Source: Fragilaria crotonensis
Lineage: Eukaryota; Bacillariophyta; Fragilariophyceae; Fragilariales; Fragilariaceae
Reading direction: 5' to 3'
DNA length: 43,682 bases
NCBI GenBank assembly: GCA_022925895.1
Contig: JAKSYS010000530.1
Coordinates: forward strand, 1-43,682
A program made the translations under genes and the position numbers. The notes beneath the pieces were generated by a model. It was not told where the DNA came from. It ran no database searches and was given only the letters and a program-made list of their open reading frames with translations. This document shows, in pieces, positions 1-11,369 of this stretch; the stretch's first letter is position 1; every line of letters starts with the position of its first letter.

Positions 1-1048
1 GTCAGCGTGGAGACACCATCAGCCTCGAGCAGAGCACTCGCGGCACCACAGGCATACAAGGCGGACTGATATTCACCGTAATGAATAAGAGTATGCGTTA
101 CCTCTTGGAGAGGTTCAGCATATGGGGTTTTCACCATATGTTCTCTTGCCAGATTCAGTGTCTCCTCAGATGGTACTGCGTCCCTGTTATTGGGATCCAC
201 AAATTGTGAAGATCCTGTTTGGCGATAGCGAGCATAAACATTTAGAACATCTGGCACATGAGCTTCAACTGCCTGCTCCAACGACGTCAAGGCTTGTGTT
301 TCCAACACGGTTGTCTCGTCATCCCATGTCCATGCCAAAGCCGATAACATGACAATTGGCAGCCTTCCTGGCTCATTCGCCTTAGTCCAGGCCGCCAGCC
401 GCCGCAGCGTCACTGTAAAATTTCCAACCCTCCTTACGTCGGCGTTCCAGCTCTTCATTCGATTCTTTGACAAGCGCGCCAGCTCTGGCATACTCGGATG
501 CCGCAGATGCATAGCTTCCGTTTCCCATTTGGCAGTCAGCACTCGCCACGCGATGCAAGCGCTCCAAGCGATTTTCTCCACACAGACCATACGCATCTGC
601 CGCTCTTTTTGTAGTAATTCGCGGCCATGACGGGATCGGGTCGCGTAAAGAGCCCACGCTGCATGAGTTTGGTCGCCTGATCACGAAAATTCTCTGCTTC
701 TTTCAACTTGGCCATCTTTGCTGAGCCTGTCAGAGTCGAGCTGACCTTGGGCTTGGCGTCACGAGAGTATCCACGAGAAATATTGCTGGAATCATTGTTT
801 GATCCTGATAGAGGTGCCAAAGTGGAAGGTGAAGACGAGGATTTGATTTTGGACGCAGCGCTTGTTCCAGCAGCTGCTCGAGTTCGGCTTCCACTCGCCT
901 TCTCCTCTACACCTCCAAAAAGCGCATCTCGATTGGCTTCATTTTCTCGCTTGTGCTTAGGGCCAGAAGGTGCAGCGCTGCCTTTCTTGGGTGGACCGAA
1001 CAAGGCGTTCCGATCTGTCTCGTAATTAGTGCGTTTGGAACTGCTCAT
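1..1048 (-). CDS. Gamma-SNAP-like NSF attachment protein, 5' part, runs off the window
   Basis: Probable soluble NSF attachment protein of the gamma type, a TPR-like helical adaptor that recruits the NSF ATPase to SNARE complexes at membranes. The start is the ATG at 1048 (MSSSKRTNYETDRNALFG). A disordered N-terminal extension of about 110 residues carries two similar motifs, DRNALFG and NRDALFG. The helical part then begins (MAKLKEAENFRDQATKLM), and its pattern of paired helices such as ASAASEYARAGALVKES resembles gamma-SNAP. The reading frame changes twice: in the T5 run at 606-610, and near 391-400 in a C/G-rich run. Removing one base at each place gives a continuous protein to the window edge, so these look like indels in runs rather than introns. 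The family call rests on remembered gamma-SNAP patterns; another TPR protein is possible. Confidence 0.55.
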
Positions 1049-4000
1049 GGTTGTTCGTTGATTTTCGATTTTTTTGCTGATGACTGATGAAGCTTCAGCG
1101 GAGCAAAATTTGAGACTAAATCCTTTCACGCAAAGCCGGCTTGCAGGGGTTTTCAAATTGCAAGGATAGAAGCATAGTCCAGATTTCAGGATATGATAGA
1201 GCAGACACCGAACTACCGGTAGGTAGTAGGTACAGTAGTACATTTACGTGCCACGTGCCATTTGGGCTTTCGAGTTGCGACAATTTTTGGGTTATGCTGC
1301 TTTGCTATACACCAGTGTTCATTAGGCTACACTGTACTGGATACTGGAGTACTAGTACTAAGAGTTCCAGGTTCCTGGTATGTACTTTTTTCGGCTTCCT
1401 CTTCCCTCTTTCTATGAACGAAACAGGAGCAACTATTTGGAGACGTCGTGTATATTAACAAGATTTCAATCGAGAACTACAACCATCATGGAACCATGCC
1501 GCAAAAGACCACGATGTGCTCCCTTGATGCAATTTCCTCCGTCTCTAGATGCATGGAAAGAAACCAAGGTGGATGTGCTGTCGTTGTGTCCAACTCTACT
1601 GCTACATTTGGTGTATGTCTCATATCAAGGGGACGCCGGCATCGTCTTGCAGGTGATGTGTCACCACTGAAGTCATTTGGCAAGTCAGCAGCTGTCCTGA
1701 ATAGGGAACTTGAAATTGAATTGGCAATGCATTTTTTGGGTGTGGTAAAAAATGAAGTCAGTGTCGTGTCGATCATCCTTTGTGTCGCTTCTGGCTTCAA
1801 ACCAACGTCCGCACTTGACAATCTCGCCAAGGCACTGATGCAACATGCGGAAAAGTATGAAACAGCAGCAAATCTCCTTCATCAGCATGCAAAGATTGCA
1901 TCGGTGGGATGCGAGTTATAATGAGCATTTTGTGTGATGCAGAATAAATCCTGTGATGATAGCATCAACCAGACTCTGAAGGCTCTTGGTATCAGCCTTC
2001 AAAAGGATGTTGAGCCAATAAATCAAGCTGTATGATGTCCAATTGCCACATTAATTGTCCCGTTCACACCACCATGTTCTAGTCCAGTAAATCCATCAGT
2101 ATTGATTGTCCCAACCATGTCAATAAACTCTGCTCCATGATCACCTGACACCATCACTGTCATATTCTTGATTGGATTCAACTCAGCATGAAAGTCAGCA
2201 CTGAAACATGTTCCCATTCCAAGAGTACTTCTTGATTAAAATCCTTGCCTTTGGATTCCTCACACCTGAGTAAAATACTAAATGCAGCTTGAATTGTGGC
2301 CTTAAACTTGAGTCCGCCTTCAGCAGGAACATGTACACCACTAATCACTGATATAAAATGCACAGCAAATTCATTGCTGTTAGTTTTGATATCAAATCCA
2401 ATTCAAGCCACAAAGCAAGTGAGCAAAGAACACCATACACAAGATGGAGGGACCTTCACCCAATTTGCACCATCAACCTTGTTTTCAGAGTGCTTGTAAA
2501 CTTGTCGTGCACTCAAATGTGTTCCAATACTAGTTGTGTTGAGTCATCCACCACCACCTGAGCTATCAAGAACACAATACCTTTTCCAGAAAACGTCATG
2601 TCACAAAGAAGTTTGCACATGCCAACATTGGGTTTGTCCAAAATGTCTTCGTGTTTAGATACCTCTACCCATCACTTGGAGACATAGCAGGCAACAGCAC
2701 TACCATTGCATGTACATGATCATGAGAATCCTCACTTCCAATGGGATGATTTTGGACAAGCAACATGAAGGGGGGAAGAAGAAATTTGACCTTCATCAGC
2801 TTTTGGTGTCAACTTGTTTCCATAGCTATAGTAGGAAGCAGATGCAGCAGATGTTGCGGTTCCAAAAATGCTGGAATAATCGTTTGGAGTTGATATGCCA
2901 AATGCAGATGAGCAAAAAATGTCATAAAGTAGGCTTCCCTTATCATGTATCGTAGTACTACCACTTCTACTTAATCTGGAGGATCCGTGGATTGGATAAT
3001 ACAACACTGGTTTCATTCCTGAGGTAATCATACCATAGTAGTTCTCCAGCAAAGATGACCTAGGTACAATACTCCGCACCCTTAGTAATAGTACAACTAC
3101 TCTGTATTGTGTTCCTCTACAATGACGTGCATTCTGTACACCAACTACTACCGCATAGTGAAAGGCATTTGAATATTTGAGATGGTGTAGAAATACGGTA
3201 CATGTTGCTGCAGCTGGTACTTGTCATTTCGAGGTAGAACATAACCAGCTATGATAAAGAAATCGGTTCAATTACTGCCAGTGATATCTATAATTGAAAG
3301 TTTTCCGTTATTCATTGTGTTGATGCATGTAAATCACGTTGTACCTGATAGTGGCTAAATTGTAAATGTACCACATGGAATAAGTACTGTGTGTGGCACA
3401 CACATGTCTATTGTTGATATAAGTAGAAAAGCATCATGCATTTGACAGCATGAATGCTGATTGGGCTGCCTCACAGTCACAATACTGTAGCATTCAAAAG
3501 ATGGCACCATGTCCTAATTGGGGCTGCTTGTGGAGGGACGCAGGATGATGGCTGATCTCTAAGTTGTCTGTTGTAAAAATTCCAGGAAAAACATTGTGAC
3601 AGATGGAATGCTTTTGTATGAAAGCCCAGAAATCTGAGATCAAAGGAAAAGATGCCATTGACTAATGAGAGGATGTGGTTGTCCTGTAGATGTGCGCTAA
3701 AGTTTTGACATGATCATGGGTCATTAGTGGAAGCTTAGCATAGTAACCCTCTTCGTGAACATCCTGATTATGTCAGCATCAATGGCGAACAGCCAAATCA
3801 ATACCTCCAATATCAGACAAGAAGTATTCTGGATCAACAACACAGTCATTCTTCAAAAATTTGACATGTTTGGGTATGGAGGTGGAATTCTAAATGAATC
3901 TGCATTTTGGCATTCGAGTCACTGCTTCCTTGACCTTAAGGAAGTCAGGAATGAAAAATCATTTCAAGCACCCCCCTAACAAGATCTGAGAAGGGTGAAT

Positions 4001-4683
4001 GCTGCGCAAGAAAAACCCAAATGGCTTGAATGGTAAATGGTATGCATAGTATTGTAATACAGAGTAATTGAGCAGAGCTACATCGTGGCATGAATGCTAT
4101 AATCAGTGATTTTGGATCTGCTGATCAGGAATTGTGAATGTAGTTCTAGATCTTCTTTAAGCTTGAAATTAAATCAGGCCAAAACAGTGGTATGATTTTG
4201 GAGGTATTTGTATGTGTACCATTATAAAACACTAAGCTGAACAACAGCACAGCCCTCTGCTGGGCATGCTCTTATCTCTTATTAGTAGATGTTGAATGGA
4301 AATGATTTTTCTTCATTCACAATTCATTCTTATAGCAAGACCTACTATTTGGCAAGAGTTTACTTTTTGCTAGGTGTTCAACCACCTGTGAAAGTAGTGC
4401 TGCATCACCGGAGATATAGCCCAACCCGTAGTATTGATCATGATGTCCAGGCATGGCCCCTTGGTTGGGTTGCTCAATGTTCATCTGACTTTAACATAAT
4501 TCTTGATCGGTTACGTACAAAGATGTCCTTTCAGGCAATCGAGCCCGGAGAGTCGAACACTTCAAACATTGCCGATTGATTGGATTACAAGTTACAAATA
4601 TGTACTTGCAAGTAATCAAACCCGGAGAATCAAACGGATAGTTGAATAACGAATCATGAACTGTGAGAGCATTATACGTTACC
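1049..4683. other. Long stretch without a convincing gene
   Basis: AT-rich sequence with many short open frames in all six phases, none with a recognisable domain. The longest (1448-1921, plus) lacks any motif I know. 1200-1400 has short direct and inverted GTAC/CCAGG motifs, including CCAGGTTCCTGG at 1367-1378. The rest, about 1700-4500, may be old decayed transposon sequence, but I could not show terminal repeats or a transposase domain. Confidence 0.5.
4538..4645 (+). repeat. Dispersed CCCGG module, two diverged copies
   Basis: Two related copies lie 78 bp apart: ATCGAGCCCGGAGAGTCGAA at 4538 and TCAAACCCGGAGAATCAAAC at 4616. The second is followed by GGATAGTTGAATAACGAATC. Further copies lie at 5539 and 15326. 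On the reverse strand the core reads like a tRNA gene B box (GGGTTCGACTT), so a tRNA-derived short element is one possibility. No cloverleaf can be drawn. Confidence 0.5.
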
Positions 4684-5472
4684 ACCAATACAATATAAGT
4701 TGCGACCAATACAATATATTGATATTGTTGAAGTAGCCAATACAATTATATTGGTAACAATATATTGAATGCAATATATTGCAATATATTGTCCTTTTTA
4801 CCTCGCATCAGACTTATCGTTGTGTTTGTTTAATCGCTGTTTAAAACACCCTGTTTTAAACAGCTGTTTAAAACAACTTTTTTCCAAAAAACAATTTGTT
4901 TAATTGAAATCAAGGTTAGGGTTAAGGTTTTACGGTTATGATGCGGTTTTTTCATGGACAAGTCTCATTGCTCATCACATATACTGTTTATAGGTTGTTG
5001 AAACAGCATCAAAATGCATAACATCATTTAAGTGATGCATGTGAGACAATTCAATACATTTTGATTCAAGAATGGTGAGACTAAAGGATGTTATCAGTGG
5101 ACACTTAGGGGATCCATACCATTCAGTTGGTGAGAAACCTGCATTCAACAAGGCAGAGTATTGTCAGGCATAAGTGCAATTATAAGTTCATGCTGATTAG
5201 TCCTTACTACTGTGAACTGTGGCTGTTTTAAACAAAGTTGTTTTAAACAAAACTGTTTAAAACAAATTCAAAATCTGAATTTGTTTTAAACACAACGATA
5301 ACAGAGTTCATGAAAGTGGTGTACTCCGAGTACAATATATTGTATCTGGTACAATATATTATTTGTATTGTCAAGAGGTAACAATACAAGTTCAACAATA
5401 CAATATATTGCTATTGTTGGACCGACCAATACAATATGTATTGGTAACAATATATTGTAATACAATCCATTG
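4684..5472. mobile_element. Nested inverted-repeat (MITE-like) element
   Basis: The segment is built symmetrically. The outer parts (4684-4797 and 5328-5472) are clusters of the 16-base motif CCAATACAATATATTG and variants. Inside them are exact inverted 14-mers, TTATCGTTGTGTTT at 4814-4827 and its complement at 5288-5301. Inside those are several GTTTAAAAC/GTTTTAAAC copies (about 4837-4880 and 5223-5290). The core (about 4890-5220) has no open frame of note. The layout fits a non-autonomous inverted-repeat transposon or a fold-back element. No target duplication was established. Confidence 0.55.
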
Positions 5473-5538
5473 TTGCGCATCCCTGTTTACAACTCCGTTC
5501 ATGCTGGCCGATCGATCAGGGAATGTCCTTCGCAAAAA

Positions 5539-5600
5539 GTCGAACCCGGAAAATGATACAGATTGTCGAATTACACAAAAGATTCGCATTTATTTTGTGA
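5539..5600 (+). repeat. Dispersed CCCGG module, third copy
   Basis: GTCGAACCCGGAAAATGATA begins at 5539 and is followed by CAGATTGTCGAATTACACAA and then GATTCGCATTT. The same order of sub-motifs (CCCGG core, AGTCGA, GATTCGYAT) occurs at 15326-15385 and, more diverged, at 4616-4645. Confidence 0.55.
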
Positions 5601-5603
5601 ATA

Positions 5604-5668
5604 GGTACCAGGTACAGTAGACAAATGCTCGGAGTAGACTACAGTACTTGTACCTGGCTACCTGGGAC
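5604..5668. repeat. GTACC/CCAGG palindromic motifs
   Basis: GGTACCAGGTAC at 5604-5615 and GTACCTGG at 5650-5657, members of the dispersed intergenic motif family that also occurs at 15746, 18304, 18385, 21598, 30496, 32263, 32895 and 33158. GGGACATGCGGAAAT at 5664-5678 follows directly and has an exact reverse complement at 15191-15205. Confidence 0.6.
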
Positions 5669-5880
5669 ATGCGGAAATTCATCTTAACCCTATTCTTCGT
5701 CATTTTTGGGGTTTTCATTAGCGAGTCTTGTACGTTATGAAAACGGTGTTAATAACGTCTTTTTGGGTCGTGTTCAGCACTGAATCCTTGCGAGCCAGCC
5801 ATCCGCACATCAAAAGAATCCTATGAGAAGGCAAATTCCACGTTGCTTTGCACGAAGCAGATGTCTTCGATGCTTCTTCG

Positions 5881-5945
5881 CACGAAGCAGGTTTTGCTGT
5901 GACACGAAGAAGGTTTTGATGTGACATGAAGAAGGTTTTGTTGTG
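5881..5945 (+). repeat. 22-bp tandem repeat, three copies
   Basis: Three units of 22 bp (5881-5902, 5903-5924, 5925-5945), consensus CACGAAGAAGGTTTTGATGT plus GA. A related GCACGAAGCA stretch lies just before the array. The same GCGAAGAAGGTTTT core recurs at 14982-15055. Confidence 0.75.
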
Positions 5946-6412
5946 CGGACTACTACCATTGTACTTAGTGATGCGTTCCCTATCAACGTACTGGGTTGTA
6001 TACTTGTACTACCGGTCGTGTAGAGTACTTGCACTAAGCATATCATACAAAACCACAGCTTAAGGGTAAACGTACTTGTACCACTCCCAACTCGGAACAT
6101 ACAACGGTCGTGGACAGAGTAAACTTGAGTACTAGTTGTAGTAGTCGGAGAAGCACTGCAAAATGCAAGTTTGAATAAAGGGCTGAAGCTGCGGAGAACA
6201 CCAACACACAACACACACACTCCAAACAACTTGTCATCATGTTGTTCAAGCAGGAGTCCTCAAAGCAAAAGTGGTTTCGATGTTGTGCATGCATCACACA
6301 CAACCAACATCGCACGATACTCACAATACTTGAATAGGTCACTTGGTTGGGTCACTTGACACACCAGTCTTGTGGTTACCCGATCTGAGAGCCTGTCTGG
6401 TAATCGTCAGTT

Positions 6413-6745
6413 TTGTGCGAAGTTGATTTGTTTGTTGCTGATCATGACGTCGCCGCTCTGCTGACTGGCACTGATCATGATTCCTGCTTTGATTCAGCTG
6501 CCGCCTTGATTGAAGACCAAGAACTCACGAAGGACATTTATCATGGTAAGTTCTCCTGGGTTCCGTTGACCGATGAGGAAATCGATAGACTTCAAAATGA
6601 TTTTTGTTGGAACCTAAACGAATCCATCTCGCCAAAGGCGACGTGATCGTATGGCGGTCCGACCTGGTGCATGCGGCGTTGCCTCCATCAGGATCTAATC
6701 CTCGTTTCAGAGCAGTTGCGTACACCAGTATGCAGATCGGGCTCG
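6413..6745 (+). pseudogene. Phytanoyl-CoA dioxygenase-like fragment, truncated
   Basis: Remnant of an Fe(II)/2-oxoglutarate dioxygenase of the PhyH type. After one frame change near 6600 the sequence reads HLAKGDVIVWRSDLVHAALP followed by SGSNPRFRAVAYTSMQ. It has the features of the C-terminal half of such enzymes: a GD turn before the distal metal-binding His (LVHA) and an Arg (RFRAVAY) for 2-oxoglutarate. The preceding stretch contains KFSWVPLTDEEIDRLQNDFC. The N-terminal part with the HxD motif and any proper start are missing, and midasin-like sequence follows within about 40 bases. This is the first piece of the decayed mosaic. The family call comes from motif memory. Confidence 0.5.
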
Positions 6746-6779
6746 TGAAGTCGCTGGCATGTCAGTTTGGAGCCAACGT

Positions 6780-7640
6780 TGACCTCGCTGGGCAGTCTAT
6801 CTTCCGCATTCTTTCGTCAATTTGTTCATATTACTCGCAATTCCTCCTCTGTCGCTTCGCGACAGAACGCAATGCGGAGTCCACTTGAATCCAAGCTGAA
6901 AGACGAAGTGAAACTTGCGAAGTGGGACGAGCAATCTTACTATGCCCTCGTCGAGTCGACCGAAAGGAATCATCGAAAGCTGATGAAACACCTTCGCGGG
7001 TATGACGACGTCCTCGAAGTGTCTCTTTGTCGCTTCTGGAGGAATACTACAGCGAAGGTATTCGAGCTCCAGATAGCGCCGGCACCGAATCGTCGACGAA
7101 AGTTCCGAGCAATAGGGAAATTTTCCTCTGATTGAGAATTCGGTGGAGATTCATGATGCTGAATCGATAGCCTATTCGACGACTCCGGTTCGAAGGAAGT
7201 GGGAATCCGCTCTCAACGTCGGACTTGATTCTGACGAGTTCGTGAGAAGAATGAGTCAATATCACAAAGAGATGCATTACGATGTTACTACGGGTGGAAA
7301 CTGAATACCGGCAATCTTGGGCTCAAATGGGATCCCAGCTCTCCGCAGATGTATGCGTAGCCATCTTCGACCGCATCCAGTCTCTAAGGAAGGATAAAAC
7401 TCACAACAGATGAAGCAGCGAGCTGTGTCGGATCTTTTCAAGGCCCTCAAGACAGTTCCGGGTGAACTGCGTGACATGAAACACATGTTTCTTTTGCCTG
7501 TCCCATCCCCTTGTGGCTCCCTTCTATCCGAGGGCGCCATGACCCAGCTTGCGAACGCAAAATCCTATTTTGAACGGTCTCTGCTTGAGGTGCAGCGACT
7601 GCGGGCGGACGTGTCTATTTCGGAAATGCAGTGCGGCTAG
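6780..7640 (+). pseudogene. MDN1: Midasin (REA1/MDN1) C-terminal linker fragment
   Basis: Piece of the giant AAA+ ATPase midasin, which removes assembly factors from pre-60S ribosomes in the nucleus. Diagnostic stretches are SKLKDEVKLAKWDEQSYYAL with ESTERNHRKLMKHLRGYDDV after it (about 6890-7015), then FDRIQSLRKDKTH and MKQRAVSDLFKALK (about 7365-7455), then ANAKSYFERSLLEVQRLRAD near 7550-7610. All belong to the region after the six AAA domains and before the MIDAS domain. Both of those are absent here. Several frame changes and stops lie between 7030 and 7400, and the segment usually found after LFKALK is missing. The plus-strand piece meets the minus-strand LRR piece at about 7640. Confidence 0.7.
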
Positions 7641-9545
7641 ATCTGCAAGATACGCAATTCGTTCTCAGCCGAGGCGTTGGTAGGATCAAGCGCCAGTGGG
7701 TCTTCGTAAATGATCCAATTCATCGCCTTGGACTCCGACGATGATTCATCCGAAAGTAGCGAAGGATCCGCCAGAGAATTTCCCACAAGAAGAAGTTGAC
7801 TGAATTGTGTCTCACGAGTCTCGCCGCCTGTGGAAGGTCCCTCCATCGCATTGCTACTCGCGCTTTTCGTCCCGAAGACGACACTGATGGCAATAATTAT
7901 CGCGAGAACAGCGAGACCGATGCAGATCAAGATATAGCACTTTCGACTCCAACTTCCAGTATCCTTCGATTGTGCGAACGCGTCGCGGGTCTTTGAGTTA
8001 TCAGGTGGTTGCTCCTCGTCAATGAAATGTTCTTCTTCTGAGACCCCGTCGTCGCGACTCGTTCACAGCAGTCCCGACCGGGTAATCATGGCTCGCATTC
8101 ATATCCTCGTTAGTGGGGTGTTTATGAATCCATACCATAGCTTCGGGATGCTGGGGATCACGAGAGGAATCATCGATGGATCCCACAACATAGGCTTCCC
8201 CACTGGACATGGTTTCCTCCGCCGACGCGCCTCTTCGGATAGGAATATCAATGGGATCTACTCCTTTGGGAGCAGCCAGTCGCTCATCTTGCGGTACGTC
8301 GGAAAGACGATTCGATATCTTCGGGCCCAAGCCCAATAGAGCTGCGCTCAATGCAGCGCTGCTCAGAATAGAATTGGTAGCCTCGGCATCCCTCTCAGCT
8401 TTCAGCATCTTGTCCTCGTAGGACGGTTCGTCTCCAGCCTCCTCTGCTTCTGATTAGGTTCCGATTCGTCGCCGGCAACGACATTCGGCAAAACGAGCAC
8501 CTCATCCTTCTCGCCAACCTCTGCTGTGTCTGGCTCCATGTCTTGGTTGCTGAAATCCAATTCACGGTCGACGGTTCCAACGTCTTCATCCTCGAATACG
8601 TCTTCGCCAAGAAGAGACGGAACTGCAGGCAGCGGACTGTGGGTGACATCGTACTCAGTTGGGTACTGCAGAAGTGATCCCTCTTCCGAAGGGTACGCCG
8701 GGATTTCCTGAGGGTCGTAGGGCGTTGTGTAGGCGTGATTGAGTTCTCCGGTGGGTCGGGGTCTGTTGTTTCATCGGACTGTGGAACAGCATCCGAGTTT
8801 GAGGGAACCAAGGAAATTTCGTTTTCCTGAGTCAGAATAGCCTCGCCTTTTTGTAAGTTATCTTCTTCAGCCCCAGCGTTGGAATCTTGACGCTTGCGAT
8901 TCTCCTCGACACTATTGTAGATTTCACCCGCCATTGTGCCAACCTCAGTGAGACACGCGCTGACAGGAGAGCATTCTCTTGCGATTTCCTCCATAATCTC
9001 TTCGTCATCTTCTTCCTCGTCGTCATCATCATCGTCCTCGTCGTCGTTGTCAATTAGCATGATCGAGTCAACTTTGCTTCGATCATCCTCGTCTTCTGAT
9101 TTGCGGGTGAAAACGGCTTTGTCGGCAAGCGTAGGTTCATCACTCACTGCCAACCTCTCGTCTTCTGGCTCCTTGCTTCGCCAGTAGACTGCGTTGCTGC
9201 TGACGCGTTGCTTGGATCTTCACCGTCACTACCATTCGATTTGGGGACGTCCGATGTCGGGCTGGTGTAAAGCCCAGCGTCGACGGCTGGTAGTGCCGCC
9301 GTTCTCATCTCACCTGATGCGTCCGTCCTATTCTTGATCAGTCCTTCAAAGTATGTCGCTGCAATTCGTTCTCTCGTCTCACTGGGAGTATAAGGTGCGC
9401 CATCTTCATAACTAAATAGCTTTATGTCAGTGACGATGTCTTTATCCCATGCAACGGAACGTTCGCTGATGTGAGGGCTTTCTCCATTGTTCCATCGTCG
9501 TTCGGGTCATCTTCAGCGGCTCCTACGGACCTGCTGTACGTCGTC
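7637..9545 (-). pseudogene. Diatom transmembrane LRR protein, N-terminal part only
   Basis: N-terminal region of a diatom-type membrane-anchored leucine-rich-repeat protein. Reading on the minus strand: a long acidic, low-complexity cytoplasmic region (Asp/Glu runs near 9000-9060), the conserved-looking GDEPSYEDKMLKAERDAE, then AALSAALLGLGPKI (about 8360), then a transmembrane helix (CYILICIGLAVLAIIIAISV, about 7880-7945). A lead-in SKAMNWIIYEDPLALDP comes before ENELRIL. In intact relatives this is followed by RYALATFYF-like sequence and the LRRs, but here it stops at 7637 and no LRR follows. Frame changes occur near 8050, 8430, 8755 and 9180. Identification is from family pattern. Confidence 0.6.
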
Positions 9546-9547
9546 GT

Positions 9548-10072
9548 TGATCTGAAAACATCGACCACGAGAATATTTGTTGCCTCAACACCGCGGTCGT
9601 AGTTTCAATGTTAGCGAGTCGTCGCCGTCAGCTTTCTGGGGTCATCCGCGAGCTTAGGCGATTAGATACAAGAGAAAAGGATGCAGTCTCCACAGGTCAC
9701 GAGTTGGTTCGAGAACGCGAGGCATTGCTGTCGGCGTCTATGAATCAGCTTGAAATTTATGATCAAAAAGTCCCACCTTTTGAACGATATCGAGGGCTAT
9801 CTTCTATTCTGGGTGATCATGCAGATATTTTGCCCAATTTTCGAGCACTTTTATGGTTCTGGTCCGAGTATTACACGCACCGAGGACGAGACCGACTTTC
9901 GTTGGAGTACTCATCGCACGTGCGGTTTGAAGAGTGGTTCACAGTTGTATCAACACTCTCCGCAGATGATGGTTCTAGCACTGGTGCACTGGTTCGCAGG
10001 CCCCCGAGAATGCCAAGAAGTCCATATCAGCGCGCTCCTCGAATCGTTGATAGTCCAAGGAGAACTGCATAG
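9548..10072 (+). pseudogene. TRPC4AP-like C-terminal fragment
   Basis: Open frame from about 9548 to the stop at 10072, beginning ENIDHENICCLNTAVVVSML without a plausible start codon. The centre, NFRALLWFWSEYYTHRGRDR then LSLEYSSHVRFEEWFTVV, resembles the end of TRPC4-associated protein (TRUSS), a substrate adaptor of a cullin-4 ubiquitin ligase. The tail (RRPPRMPRSPYQRAPRIVDS) is basic and Pro-rich. Only the last 170 or so residues are present. It directly abuts the divergent LRR fragment, so it has no promoter or 5' exons of its own. It could be the last exon of a longer gene, but the upstream neighbour argues for truncation. Confidence 0.45.
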
Positions 10073-10395
10073 GCTCGACTACTCTGGTACTATTGAGAAA
10101 ACTACCTGTTATTTAGTCAGGGTCGCTTTGTAGTTTAAGTATTACGTGGTCATCAGATGTGATCGTGACTTGGTGTTTGGACGCACTTCATGACTTATTG
10201 GGGTTTACACACTCTGCTCTTGCTTCCTATCTAGTCGCCGTAGCACGACGAAAGAACAGCTCACCCTCTTTCATCCTGTCTTAGCTCAAGAATGGTGGGA
10301 TTTCAGTTTCATCGGATCGATTGAGTTTGTTTTGTCAAAGCCTTTATGAAAAATGTGCTCAGATTGGGTGAAACAAGCTGCGCAGTACAAACTTC
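10073..10395. other. Gap between two gene fragments
   Basis: No open frame of note. CTTCTTGACGACGAGTACAG just before 10410 may belong to the start of the helicase fragment that follows. Nothing else seen. Confidence 0.4.
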
Positions 10396-11340
10396 TTGAC
10401 GACGAGTACAGACGAGGAAGACGTCCCGGTTTTGCAGTCAACCAGAACGAGAGAGAGCAAGAAGAAAGTTAAGGAAAGGAAGAGTAAAAGTCCACGCGAT
10501 GACAGCGATGAAGAGGGTTCAACCACAATCCTAAGACCCGACGATGAACGAAGACGGCGACGTCAGCAACAAGAACAAGAATCTGGGTTGACAAAAGAGG
10601 AGCAAGCAAAATTAGATTGCGAACGTGATCTACAAGAGCGTGACGAGTTCGTTAAGCGCATGTTGGCAAAGGAGAAATCAAACACGAAAGTGAAGACTGA
10701 AATAACAGCAGAGAAAGCGCAACGACAGGTAGACATGGAGCAGCGCCTTCTAAGGGGTGAAACTGTTGTAACTGACACACACTGGTGAAACCATGACGAT
10801 GGAGAAGTTGCGTGAACAAAGTCGTCCAGCTTTCTGAAAAAGCGAGAAGAGCGAGAAATCACCTTGCTGGAACAGGAATTGGCGGAAGACTAAGAACTCT
10901 TTTGAGGTGTGAAGCTCACAAAAGCTGAAAAACAACGTCGGCAACTAGGTAGGGAGATACTGCGCATGGCCAAGGAAAAGAAGGGCGACGATGAGAACAA
11001 GAATGATGATTTCTACAGACTGCCAGATGAATTCAACGAAAGAGCCAGTAAGTCCGAACAGGTCTGAGCGCTCTTAACTTCCCGATACGTTGAGAGCAAG
11101 GGAGAAAAGATGGAGCAGGAGCTTTGGGAGGAGTCACAGACCCTCAAGGCCGGAGCTTTGACGACGAATCAGAAAAAGCAGAAAAATGACGAAAAGGAGT
11201 ACGAACTCGTCTTCGTTGTGCAAGATACTCAAAAAGGCTACGATCACCGTGATTAAATGCATCGTAGACTCCAAAACTTGGACCAGGAATCCCGGAGCAC
11301 GTATGTTCAACTACGACGTCATGAGTTGGAGGTATTGTTG
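10396..11340 (+). pseudogene. DHX16: PRP2/DHX16 splicing helicase, N-terminal fragment
   Basis: N-terminal, non-catalytic region of the spliceosomal DEAH-box ATPase PRP2/DHX16. It contains acidic and basic low complexity with ERDEFVKRMLAKEKSN (about 10640-10690), then LTGETMTMEKLREQSRPAF, then LLEQELAED and GVKLTKAEKQRRQLGREILR (about 10905-10970), FYRLPDEFNERASKSEQ, and KMEQELWEESQTLKAGAL with EYELVF (about 11110-11215). These match the order in DHX16. The helicase core (Walker A, DEAH) is absent, because KH-protein sequence begins right after 11340. The frame is broken by one-base losses near 10775 and 10833, and by stops at 10891 (TAA), 10903 (TGA), 11065 (TGA) and 11254 (TAA). Each stop sits where Gln or Arg would fit. 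Non-functional. Confidence 0.65.
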
Positions 11341-11369
11341 TGAATCGTGATCTTACTCGATGTTCTTTG

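Noticed and set aside
1448..1921. 157-codon open frame as a gene
   Set aside because: No recognisable domain, no splice or promoter context, and overlapping frames of similar length on the other strand.
1700..4500. Decayed transposon shared with 21720-22700
   Set aside because: Both are AT-rich, but I found only short matches such as GTCAGCATCAATGG, not enough to claim homology.
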